From NCBI GenBank assembly GCA_039809345.1, contig JBDHUW010000003.1, positions 1-64,000 of the forward strand: a DNA stretch of 64,000 nucleotides, read 5' to 3'. This DNA comes from JBDHUW01 sp039809345 (GTDB lineage: Bacteria > Patescibacteriota > Gracilibacteria > Absconditabacterales > Absconditicoccaceae). A program made the position numbers and the translations under genes. The notes under the pieces are model-generated. The model was not told the DNA's origin. It searched no databases and saw only the letters and a program-made list of their open reading frames with translations. This document shows, piece after piece, positions 21,652 through 31,681 of the stretch. Numbering within the stretch: the first letter of the stretch is position 1; every line of letters starts with the position of its first letter.

Positions 21652-22611
21652 TTATTCTATCTCTGGTAATATGTGGATAAGTGCATCCAAACTTTTTTCA
21701 AAATGCATTATTGCATCTTTGTAGACAAAGTATGATCATAAGTGATAATTATAGACGGGAATATTGAGGTTTATTGCAACTCACTTAGTTTGGTTTTGAT
21801 ATTGCATTGCTTCTGATCTATTGAGTATTCATAGTGTTGTTTGAATGTTTTCAAATCAAGCTTGTTCACATAACTTCACATATTCTGTAGCAAGTTCATA
21901 GTCTGCAGTTTTGCTTATGAATAGTGCTTGATGTGGATTGTTTGGTATTTCATTATTCATTGGACTAATGTCCAAAATAATTTCACGCTTAGGCATAAAC
22001 TTTTGCATAAAATACATAGCTCACTGATTCTTGTCTTCTTCTTGTCCACATAAACATATGGCATTGTGTTTGAGGAAATCTGTGTCTTTATTTTTGAGTG
22101 CAAGTTCCATAGCTACTACCACACCAAGCTTATTGTCTAATCCTGTTGCAAGGATAGATGCAGGTAAATCTTGAAACATTGGTTTATAGCGAATAGGATC
22201 ACCTCGCTGTATTTTTGATCTATGTGTTGGATCAACTGATACATGAAGATTATGAATGTCTTGTTGCTCCATGCTGAGTAAATTTGGAGAAGATACTAGT
22301 GCTGGTATGATACCATCTTTTGTTATAATCTCAATATCTCTTCCAATCCACATAGATGGACTTATTCGTCATTTTGATTCTACATGAATCATATTGTCAT
22401 CAACATAACTCACTCGCCCACCTACTTCATCTATATGCGCAATATAGTAGGTTGATGCCTCAGGATTTCATAGAATTACTCAGCATCAATCGTACTTATG
22501 TGTTGGAAGATTGTTTTGTACTCATCGATTGTAGATGTAATCTATAACAGGTTGTTCAAATCCACACACTGATGGTATATGTATTAATTCTTGTAATTCT
22601 TTAACGAGCAT
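21652..22611 (-). CDS. M42-like metallo-aminopeptidase
   Basis: 319 residues. Metal and catalytic positions of the M42/M20 clan are visible: YYIAHIDEVGG (His-x-Asp), ILATGLDNKLGVVVAMEL (bridging Asp), CLCGQEEDKNQG (Glu-Glu) and ILDISPM (Asp). An internal beta insertion (IHVESKGRISPSMWIGRD) corresponds to the M42 oligomerisation domain. It is shorter than TET aminopeptidases (about 350) and the final RYTH-like His motif is altered to YNYHLG. Its ATG overlaps the stop of the large orphan gene by 11 bp. Confidence 0.82.
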
Positions 22612-24235
22612 AGTATGTTGGTGATTGGATAAAGTTTTCTAGAAGTAAGCGATCTATAGTATTATCTATTGAAAAGAGTTTTGTTGTTGCTGGGTGATTT
22701 GTAGTTGGGAATATCTCATTTTTAGCATTCATCAGTCAGTTCATATTTACATACTGATGTCAGTATAATGGAATATTCATAGCATTGAAGTATGATGCAG
22801 GTGTAATAACGTAATCATTTTCTTCATTTTGAATTCATCATAATTGTTTTGCTTTTTTTGTATACAGATTTTCTCAACTTGAAACAATAGATTTTTCTGA
22901 CCTATATTGGTTGTGTTGTTGTAGTCGCATATTTTTTTCTGCATTATGGATAATGACTGCAGGATAGCCATGTGAAAATAGATAGTTTAGGGTAGATACC
23001 AACAATGGCAATGCTCAATCATTTTTGAGATGTTCAATAACAGCATTGATTATAATATCTTTAGTTTTTTTTCTTTCTTCACTTGTTCATAGTAGAGTAA
23101 TATTATCTCATTGTATAACATATTTCCCTTTAACAGATTGTAGTGTATTTTTCTCTAGATACCCAATGCTTTCTATAGGTAGTCAACTATGACTAACTTC
23201 TACCAGTTTATCGCGTAATCAATCAAAATCATAGATACTATTTGTAAATGCATTGATAATTTTCATTCTTTGTTTCATATTAACTGTATTTTTATCATAT
23301 GGTTCTTTTATTCATACTAATTGTCATTGTACATCTGATCATATATTGTGCGTAGATAGTTGAATTGTATGAATTGCTGGGACAATCTGATTATTATATC
23401 TTTCAAATTGTATTCAAATTGTTGCAAAGTAATTTTGATTACCATTTGGTAAATCTAATCATGCCATAATATCTATCCCAACTGGGCTGAATCATGGAAT
23501 TATACGCATTAATGTATTTATTTTTTGTCCTTCGTAGGTTATAGTGCTAATATTCCCATAGTATGAAGATGGTGATAACATAGTGGTTTCTTTTCATACA
23601 ATATCATCTACTGGTAATCATCAATTCTCTTGAATCATGGTGACATAATCATCACCGAACAACCTATCTTGTTCATGTATATTTATCATAATAAAATCTA
23701 ATCGTTCTTGTATGTTTGAAAAGGTATTTCTATAGTCCATGTCAAAAAGTGATATTTGTCTAATAACTCATCGAGGCATATCTTTTCTTGGAGTTTGTTT
23801 CTGTTGTAACGTTTGAATTAGGTTGGTTGCAGCTAGTTTTGTGAAAAATATATCTAATGCCTCAATGACAGCTGTATCTATTTGACTTTTTGGAGCAACA
23901 AATGCATCAATAAATATTTTGATTAATTCAGCTTTTGTTCTATTCGTATTTGATTCTAATGTTTCTTCACTTACTGTTTTATGAGATCCATCTAAGAATC
24001 AAATCATTTGTGCATTTGATAATATCTCAGCAATAATATGACTTTGAATATTATAGTGCTCTCCTATTTTTTTAATCATCTCATTATCTTGCAAGGTGTC
24101 GCTTTCAATCATTACTGGTCGGGCATTTTTTCTAATAATATGCACCGTACTTGGGTTTTGTATAATTGCTTGTTCCAATGCGTCTTGTAAAAGAGTCTGT
24201 ATGGATCACGTGGGTGTTTTATTGATTGATGTCAT
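22601..24235 (-). CDS. Large protein of unknown function
   Basis: 544 residues containing about two dozen UGA glycines. I recognise no family. It starts MTSINKTPTGSIQTLLQDAL and has no signal peptide or membrane segment. The N-terminal 190 residues are helical and charged; the middle is beta-rich with FSPVGIDIMAGLDLPNGNQN and IVPAIHTIQLSTHNIGSD. The C-terminal part is Asn/Gln-rich. The stop overlaps the M42 peptidase start by 11 bp, so the two are translationally coupled, and the leader region upstream (24236-24738) has two terminators. Confidence 0.75.
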
Positions 24236-24267
24236 GGTATTGTATAAAGTGTAAAAATATTTCTAAA

Positions 24268-24303
24268 GAAAAAACTCCCTATCTGGCGTGCCAGATAAGG
24301 AGT
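24268..24303 (-). terminator. Rho-independent terminator upstream of the orphan gene
   Basis: On the minus strand ACTCCTTATCTGGC pairs with GCCAGATAGGGAGT (13 bp, one mismatch) around a 2-nt gap, followed by TTTTTTC. It lies just before the 24235 start, so it can only end an upstream transcript or act as an attenuator. Confidence 0.85.
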
Positions 24304-24479
24304 TTAAAGGTGTAGAACGGTAGTTTTTTACCATAGTTTGATTATATCTATACACTTTCTATCTCCTATCCTGGCAACGAAAAAATAATATGTTCTAAGC
24401 CACTTTCTAAAATCGATATGAATACATGGTGTGAGGAGACGCAGTTGCATTATATAATGTGTTGATCAGATATTGATAT

Positions 24480-24520
24480 AAAAAAACCTCCTTATTGCAG
24501 TTTATGCAGTGAAAGGAGGT
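24480..24520 (-). terminator. Rho-independent terminator in the leader region
   Basis: ACCTCCTT and AAGGAGGT form an 8-bp stem with an inner helper stem, followed by a T-run on the minus strand (24480-24486). Confidence 0.82.
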
Positions 24521-24673
24521 TCGTATATTTGTCGCCAAATAAGACTCTTGGTGATTATGGTATTAATCTAGTCAATTATTGGTGGTATATCATCTTGTTT
24601 CTCCATTCACTGAAAAAGCATGGCTCTTGAGCGTCCACTTTCTAAATGAAATAAAATAACAATTGATGATTCT

Positions 24674-24714
24674 TTGCATACACTTACTGTATATATACTA
24701 TATATTGATTGCAA
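24674..24714. promoter_or_regulatory. Overlapping divergent promoters
   Basis: Plus strand: TTGCAT (24674-24679), 16 bp, TACTAT (24696-24701), reading into rsmG. Minus strand: TTGCAA (24709-24714), 17 bp, TACAGT (24686-24691), reading into the leader region. The two overlap, so they probably exclude each other. Confidence 0.55.
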
Positions 24715-24738
24715 GACATTTTTTCGTAAGATAAAACA

Positions 24739-25320
24739 ATGCTAGAACAATCTCAACGACAACAACTTATAGATACCTTTTTAGCGAAAAACAAAGAGAT
24801 CAATCTCTCGGCTATTCGTGATGCTGAAGGTGTTTATAGTAAACATATTTTAGACTCAATAGAGCTTGATAAGATATTTCCTATTGCACAAGGCTTGAAC
24901 GTAATTGATGTATGAACATGATGATGATTTCCATTGTTGCCGCTTGCTACAATATATCCCAATAGCACATTCACATGATTAGATTCGGTTCGCAAAAAAA
25001 CTGAAGCAGTCAAAGAAATAGCTAATGAGCTGGGGTTAAAGAATGTCTCACTTGTGTGGGCTCGCGCAGAAGACTATCGTGAGCAATACGATATATTGAC
25101 AGCTCGTGCGATGGCTTTTTCTGACCAACTCTTTAAATGGACATATCACCTTGTAAAAAAGTGAGGATATTTTATCCTCTATAAAATGTTTTCTGAGCAA
25201 GAAGAGTCATGGTTGGATAGTTATGTAATGCAGAGAAAAATGACTATGACACACAAGCATTATTATAAACTCTATGAAGAAGATATTCAAAGAGTAATAT
25301 ATGTAATCAAGAAATCATAA
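24739..25320 (+). CDS. rsmG: 16S rRNA (guanine527-N7)-methyltransferase
   Basis: 193 residues, slightly short for RsmG (about 205-240). The SAM loop VIDVGTGGGFPLLPLA is diagnostic; four of its glycines are UGA (24913-24927). The preceding RDAEGVYSKHILDSIEL and the later LTARAMAFSDQLF segments also fit the family. It methylates N7 of G527 in 16S rRNA. It is one of few plus-strand genes in this part, driven by its own promoter and ended by a terminator shared with lemA. Confidence 0.95.
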
Positions 25321-25349
25321 AAAAACTCCCACGATAGGGAGTTTTATTT
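25319..25349. terminator. Bidirectional terminator between rsmG and lemA
   Basis: AAAAAAACTCCC...GGGAGTTTTATTTT: 6-bp stem around ACGATA with A/T runs on both sides, serving the convergent genes. Confidence 0.82.
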
Positions 25350-25365
25350 TATGTAGTATAGTTCT

Positions 25366-25917
25366 TTAGAATTGTACCTTAGGAGCTTGTTTTTCTTGCT
25401 CGTTTGCAATATTGAAATAATCTTCTTCTTTCTTGAAACCAAATGAGTTTGCTATGATATTGCTAGGAAATGACATAAGTGCATCATTGTACTCTTTGAG
25501 TGTAGCATTGTAATATCTTCTAGAACCCGCTATTTGATTTTCAATATTTGATAATTCAGTTTGTAGTTGTAAGAAGTTGGTATTTGCTTTCAGTTCTGGA
25601 TAGCTTTCAGATACAGCAAAGAGTGATTTCAATGCTCATGAAATCATATTGTCTGCTGCAGCTTTTTCAGCTGGTCATGTAGCATTCATAAATTGCGTTC
25701 TTGCTTGAGTTACTTTTTCAAGTGTGGCATTCTCATGGGTAGCATATCACTTTACGGTATTTACAAGATTTTCCACGAGATCAAATCTCATTTTCATTTG
25801 TACGTCCATGTCTGCCTCTGAATTTTCCACGCTATTTTTTAGTGAAACAAGTTTGTTGTAGGCACCTATTACAAGTGCGATTACTATAAGAATAGCTGCT
25901 CAAATAAACCACATCAT
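25366..25917 (-). CDS. lemA: LemA family protein
   Basis: 183 residues, standard LemA length. An N-terminal membrane anchor (MWFIGAAILIVIALVIGAYN) is followed by the three-helix-bundle core: LKNSVENSEADMDVQMKMRFDLVENLV, TVKGYATHE, ENQIAGSRRYYNATLKEYN and a final FPSNIIANSFGFKK. LemA proteins are membrane-anchored and of unclear function, commonly encoded next to DUF2207 or TPM-domain proteins, as here. Start could be either of two adjacent ATGs (25917 or 25914). Confidence 0.95.
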
Positions 25918-25986
25918 TGTTGTAACTGTTATGAATAAATAGTTGTTTGAAATATATATTTTAGAAGATGAACTACTAGGGTATTT

Positions 25987-27678
25987 TTACCGACTTCATC
26001 ATCAGCCTCCTCCTCATCCTCATCACGAGAATCCTCATCCACCACCGCCTCCAAAGCTTGAGAATCCACTTCATGAAGATCCTCATCCAGTACTTCTAGG
26101 TTGAATGATACTTGTCTTGATGTGACTTGTCATAGATGCAAATGCATACTGATTCAACATTGTCCCATTGTAACTATCATACCATTCAATGTCTTTCAAC
26201 ATATCCTCACACAGTTTCAATAGTCTACTTTCAACTCCAAACAAGACAGCCCGAGGGAGAATTGTATTGAAGAATTCCGGATTGTTCTTCAGTTCTTTTT
26301 CTATTGCAGGTCTTTCTACCTTTAGTAGGTATTCCCTAAATCATCTCAACTCTTCAAAGATTCTTTCTCACATAGGCGTGAGTGTATATTTCTTAAAAAA
26401 TAATGCACCAGAAACGACATATAGGTCTTCCTCTCAATCTATCTGTGATTTGAGGCTAGATAGAACTCTTTCCATTTTCCTATATGAATTCTTGTCCAAT
26501 GAAATTTTATCGTTCTCGCGATCTCGTTGTCCAAAGAAAGCTTGCAATAGAACCTTGTCCAGCTCTGATGCTTCGGGTGGATTTTCTACTACTTCACTTA
26601 TGATATAAGTATCGTCTCATTTTATTCCGAGAAAGTATTTCTTCCCCTCAGTCAGTGATATATGTACCCATCATTTACTTGCTCGGTAATACAGCATTGC
26701 TACGAATATTTGAGGATTCTCTGCATTGTACCAGAACCAAAATGATTTCGCTACTTGTATATCACGAGGAGGAAGATAGTATGGAGTGATTGCTTTTGCA
26801 CTTTTTCGACCGGGTTTGCGTCAAGTAATGTTTCATCTTGTTCTGGTTCTAAACAAACTTAAAAAGAAAACAGACAGAAACACAAATATGTTGAATATTC
26901 GCTCAAATGATAGGGTCTCTAAAAGTCATTTGAATCATCCTACGATAAGATCTCGAAGTGAGTTTACTGGTTTCTTGGTAAAGAGTTTATTGTAGTTCGT
27001 GTCTGCTACAAAAAAATTAGATGGGAACTGCAATCCTATTGTGATACCATTGTTGGCTGGGAGTGGTTTACTCAGTCATCCTATGATAGTGCCATTTTGT
27101 GTTTGTGATATGGTCGCATTTCATGTCAAGCGTTCTCATACTACTCATCGAAAGACGAACATGCCATTTGCGCTAAATGTATGCGGTTTCTGTGTGGTTA
27201 TATTGTAACGAAAGTTGTTGATAGGAACATTCCGGCTCCTTGCTCATCAAACTATATTCCGATACAGTTCTTGTCGTCATGGTGATTCTCCACTTCCTGC
27301 ATATGCTTTGATAGCATTTTTTACCGTGTAGGAAATCACATATGTCATAGGTCAGTATACATATACATTCGCATTCCCAATTTTCACTGTATACATTCAA
27401 TCTTCAATTTTATTGCTTGCGATATCCCCTCATAGCACAGCAATATTATCAACATGTATATAATCTCATTGAGCATCTTGTATCGGGATCGTTCTGTATA
27501 TTCCGCGTCTTTGCTCATTGAAATTGATTTGGATTGTCTCTTTGACATCCATAGATCAATCAGTTTTCACAAGCATATCCACAAAATAATCCTCTATCGT
27601 GAATCATCAAAGATCTGCATATGTATGCGCTGGGATACTTGACCCTATAAGTGCCAGAAGAGCTAGAATGTATTTCAT
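25987..27678 (-). CDS. DUF2207 membrane protein with glycine-rich tail
   Basis: 563 residues. Signal peptide MKYILALLALIGSSIPAHTYA, then the DUF2207 extracytoplasmic domain (FTIEDYFVDMLVKTDGSMDV, YRTIPIQ, ISYTVKNAI), one or two helices near residue 260 (IFNIFVFLSVFFLSLF), a cytoplasmic domain, and a tail made almost entirely of Gly and Ser. The tail's glycines mix GGA/GGC/GGT with UGA, and standard calling would break it repeatedly. Such Gly-rich tails are normal for this family. It pairs with lemA 69 bp downstream, a common genomic partnership of unknown role. Confidence 0.9.
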
Positions 27679-27704
27679 GAAGGTGGGGCTAGGTAAAGTG
27701 TTTG

Positions 27705-29591
27705 TTAGTACTCTGTAATACTAGTTATACTTTGTCATCAAAATGCAGAACAATAATTCATTGTACCGCACGTAAAATCTCATGGTCACATTCAGTCGAT
27801 AAATGTAAGTGTCGCTGTAAGAGAACCAGGAGCGAAATCTGCAACAGCTGTTCTATGACAATTAACTGGGTGATTATCAAAGAATATATCAAATTCTGTA
27901 ACTACATTCTTATTCGTAAATGAAGAATAATTTGCATCCTCCTGAGTTCTAGAAGCTTGTGTAAATCATGGTATCACTTCACAAACTCAATATATACCTC
28001 CACCTTGCCATCCATCTATGAAATACTCTCAAGGTCAAACTGGGGGAATAGCAAGAGACTGGTACATATACACATCTCTAATGGTACCATTTGTATCGAC
28101 TGGATGTATAGACTTATTGATGCTAAACAATACTTTATCACCTAACGCACTTAACATTGGGGTTTGAATATTATATGTCGAGGCAATTTGATTTCCTAAA
28201 TCATCAGTACTTATCCTCGTAGTAGTTCCCGCAATAGTATCTCTTAGAAAAATGTCTATGGTTCCATTTGTGTCTCATGCAACAATATTGCTAGCAATTG
28301 ATTTAAATAAAACATATCTCCCATCATTACTTATTCATATCAAAGTTGTAGTTTCATCACCTTCAGTAGGTGTATTGATAGGCCTATTATTATAAGTTGC
28401 GCTGATCTTAGTAGTAATGCCAGCAACAGTGTCCCTCATAAAAACATCCTGAACTCAATTTGTATCATTTGGAATAGTCAATTTGCGATCTCTTGATTCA
28501 AATGCTACATATCTTCAATCTGGGGTAATGCGAATAATCATTCAATATGTACTCCCCTGAACTCAAGCAGAACTAACACTTATGATTTTAGTAGTCCCAG
28601 CTACTACATCTCTTACGAATACATCGAAATATCCATTTGTATCATTTGGCACCAAATTACTCGCATAGCTCTGAAATGCCACATATCTCCCATCAGGAGT
28701 CATGCTAGAGTAAGCTGAGTAGCTATTACTTGCTTGCCCTTGAGTACTGATACTTATTAGTGATGTAGTGCCGGCAACAGTGTCCCTCATAAAAACATCC
28801 TGAACTCCATTCGTATCGTTTGGCACAAGATTAGAAGCATATGATTCAAATACAACATATCTCCCATTTGAACTAATCTTAGGTAAAAATGAGCTATTAT
28901 TATCTTGAACTCAAGCAGAACTAATATTTATTCTAGTGGTAGTGCCAGCAACAGTATCTCTCATAAAGATATCACTCCCCCCATTTGTATCATTTGGCAC
29001 TAGATTACTTGCATGGCTTAGAAATAAAACATACCTTCAATCTGGAGTAATAGTTATATTGGATGAAACTAAATCATAATTATTGATTAAGTTGAACGCA
29101 GGAGTAACGTTTGCATGATGCGAGTCTGCATTGCCTTGAGTCCCAGCAGAGCTAATACTGATTCTTGATGTGCTACCAGCAATAGTGTCTCTTACAAATA
29201 CATCAATTTTATTGTTCGTATCATTTGGAACAAGATTGGAAGCAAAAGAAGAGAACACAACATATCTTCCATCAGGCGTTATCGAAAACCCACTTCGCAA
29301 TGCATTATTTGACTGTGTGCCGGCAGAACTGACATTTACTCTTGTAGTTGTTCAAGCAGTAGTATCTCTAAGAAAAAGATCAGCTTGTCAATTTGTATCA
29401 TTTGAAACTAAATTATTCGCAGCTGATTGGAATAGCACATATTTTCAATCAGGAGTCATTATTGCTTGATTTGAATTAAGATTTCCTATGGTGCCTGCGT
29501 TGTTTACACTCACTGGAGTAAGCGCAGCAAACGTAGATGCTGGGATCATAAACAAAGTAAACATACATAGTAGTGTTTTTTGATGATACAT
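27705..29591 (-). CDS. Secreted beta-propeller (PD40/TolB-like) protein
   Basis: 628 residues. Signal peptide MYHQKTLLCMFTLFMIPASTFA. Residues about 40-470 hold seven or so repeats of roughly 65 residues with the theme ITPDGRYVVFSSFASNLVPN, DTN, D(V/I)FxRDT(V/I)AGTT, as in PD40 (WD40-like) propellers. The last 130 residues are different, with five cysteines (CEVIPGFTQ; CHRTAVADF; GDFTCGTMNYCSAFGG), probably disulphide-bonded. It is likely to act outside the cell or at its surface. No catalytic motif is seen. It has its own start 80 bp from arfB. Confidence 0.85.
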
Positions 29592-29670
29592 AATTTTAAA
29601 TAAGATATAAAGACAATTACGCAGTCTATAATTAAAAGTAGAATAATGTCAAATTATTTGTCATACCTCC

Positions 29671-30114
29671 CTAATCATAAAACTTTAACACAGTCCTATT
29701 TTGTCTAATCTTACTCCTTCTTTTCTTCTCAGCAATTCTGGCATCTATCACATGTTTTGGTGGTTCTGTCTTCTTGCGAACCTTCGGCTCCTTGAAAGCG
29801 TTCCTGATGATGTTCGCTAGTTTTTTTTGTATGAGTTCCTTGTTGGCATCTTGTGTTCTATGTACTTGTGCGTCAATTCTCATCACACCATCGTCGGTGA
29901 TTATACTTCTGTTTTGATCAATACAGCGTTGTTTGAATGGTTCAGGTAGTGTTTGGGATTGCACAATAGGTCGAGATAGTTGCACTTTAGTCTCACGTTT
30001 ATTGACATTCTGTCATCATGGCCCACTACTTCTAGCAAAATTAAGCTCTACTTCCTTGTATCGGATAGTATCGATAAATCATTCTATTTTAGCTTTTCAA
30101 TATCGGTATGACAT
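29671..30114 (-). CDS. arfB: ArfB/YaeJ-type peptidyl-tRNA hydrolase (class I RF fold)
   Basis: 147 residues. The GGQ loop SSGPGGQNVNKRETKVQL is complete, and its two glycines are UGA-UGA (30013-30018). The C-terminal Lys/Arg-rich tail (KKTEPPKHVIDARIAEKKRR) matches the ArfB tail that enters the mRNA channel of stalled ribosomes. There are no codon-recognition domains, so it does not read stop codons. It would release peptides from ribosomes stalled on non-stop messages, working beside the SmpB system encoded at 53942-54400. Confidence 0.93.
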
Positions 30115-30134
30115 AATAGACAGTTACAATATAT

Positions 30135-31619
30135 CTAAAGTTGTGTGATGAAATTCTTTACTTTGTCTTTAATAATTTGTATATCTATTTTGACCAAATT
30201 ATTGACGATAAATGGTTGTCTTCATTTGATAAACAATTCTTTGTTCTTATCTATAAAGTTCCAGTATAAAAAGTTGAAGGGACAAGCTTTTTCTCAATAC
30301 TTTTCTTTTGGATCATAATAACATGATTTGCAATAGTCAGACATTGAGTTTATGTAATTGGCACTTGATACATAAGGTTTGGTAGCTAATTTTCATCAAT
30401 CTGCAAACTGAGACATTCACAATACATTTGGTGTGACTACCCATTCAAAAGCATCTGCATACATTTCTCGAAACCATTTATTTACATCATGAGGGTTGAA
30501 TCATGCAAGCTGACAAAAGTTTCAAATAATCATCAAACGCGTAATGTGGTGCGAGTATCATGTTGAGTAAACCTGCTTGAGAACTGAGTTGAGACAGTGC
30601 ATTTGTACTGGAGATTGGTCTGGTTGCCAAAACCATCGTGGCAATGATGTGGTATATCCATGGTAATTTTCTTTGTAAATGGACTCTTTGTAGTGCCAAA
30701 ATCGATGAAACATGTATTCACGCCATCACAATACCTGTCTAATATAGCCCTCTTTGTTTTGAATTGCACTGTCAGCATTTTGTATAGCATAGACTACCTC
30801 ATTTGGATGTAGTAATCAGAAGTTAATTGCAGTAGAAACTCTAGAATGATAGACAAATCAATCACCTGTATACATTGCATCTTCTAGTTTACCAAATGAA
30901 TCTAGGTGGTGTGAGATGAAGTAATCCAATAGTTTTTTGGCATCTTGACGTGTGATAGGAAAATCTCGATGCTCACTTTTGTCACGAATATGCTCTTGTG
31001 TATAATCAAAAAATGAAATAGCTTCTTTGATATAATTGTTCGAAAAGGTTATGTGCTTTGATGGTTTATGAGTCTTGGAAAATCCCCTATTTTCTTTGTC
31101 ATAGTTCCATTTTCATCATACTGGCTGGTCACCATTCATCAAAATACCATTTTCTTTTCTCATCCAACGGTAAAATGTCTCCATAATAGGCGGCTTAGGA
31201 AATTTTTTCTGAAATGTTTCAGCTGAGATTAGCATCTGCGTGTTGGGGAGCCATTCAATATTGATGTCATCTTTTGCAAGGTCCTGAGCTACATCCATCA
31301 GATGTCTATGTAAGTACCACTCAGCAGGCACCATAATATATACCTTTTTCGTATGAGTGTTTTTACAATATTGTTTGATTCACCTTAAATAATCCTCTGC
31401 AATAAGCCATGCAGCGTTTACTAGATTTTTATTTAGATCATCACATAGTGATTTGGTAATTGCGTATTCTAGTATGCGGGAAAAGGGATTTAGTTTAAGT
31501 TTTCAATATGCTGTTTTAGGTTCTCTTTTTGATACCACAAAAAACACATTCGTTATCCCCTTTTTGATATAGCGGCTGTTGCACTGATCATAGAGCAACA
31601 TTTGAGCTTCTCATTTCAT
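30135..31619 (-). CDS. FeS-type bacterial cryptochrome/(6-4) photolyase (PhrB-like)
   Basis: 494 residues, the length of FeS-BCP proteins. The N-terminal alpha/beta domain is followed by the FAD region: VLGWREYMFHRFWHYKE, YHGYTTSLPRWFWQ, HCLNSVLKQVYSTGYSHHI and TRLMIICNFCQLAGFNP. Then come DAFEWVVTPNVLGMSQFADG and a cysteine cluster SDYCKSCYYDP...ACPFNFLYW. Four cysteines (ICNFC region plus CKSC and ACPF) fit the [4Fe-4S] site of this group. Some members repair (6-4) photoproducts. It is distinct from the permuted photolyase-like protein at 12222-13412. Confidence 0.93.
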
Positions 31620-31630
31620 ATTTCTACAAT

Positions 31631-31660
31631 AAAAAAATACCCTTATATTGCAAAGGGTAT
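31631..31660 (-). terminator. Rho-independent terminator after groL
   Basis: ATACCCTTT and AAGGGTAT on the minus strand form an 8-bp stem, then TTTTTTT (31631-31637). Confidence 0.88.
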
Positions 31661-31681
31661 TTAGTGGTATATTGTCTTGTA

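Larger units (their letters stand above)
24236..24738. other. Gene-poor leader region with two tandem terminator units
   Basis: No conserved gene in 503 bp. Reading leftward it holds a promoter pair near 24674-24714, a 38-codon ORF (24679-24563), a terminator (24480-24520), a 40-codon ORF (24450-24328) and a second terminator (24268-24303). Both ORFs start Met-Gln and contain Phe-Arg-Lys-Trp, and the 12-mer TTTAGAAAGTGG occurs in both units (24635-24646 and 24400-24411). These could be leader peptides, small RNAs or decayed genes. Confidence 0.5.
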
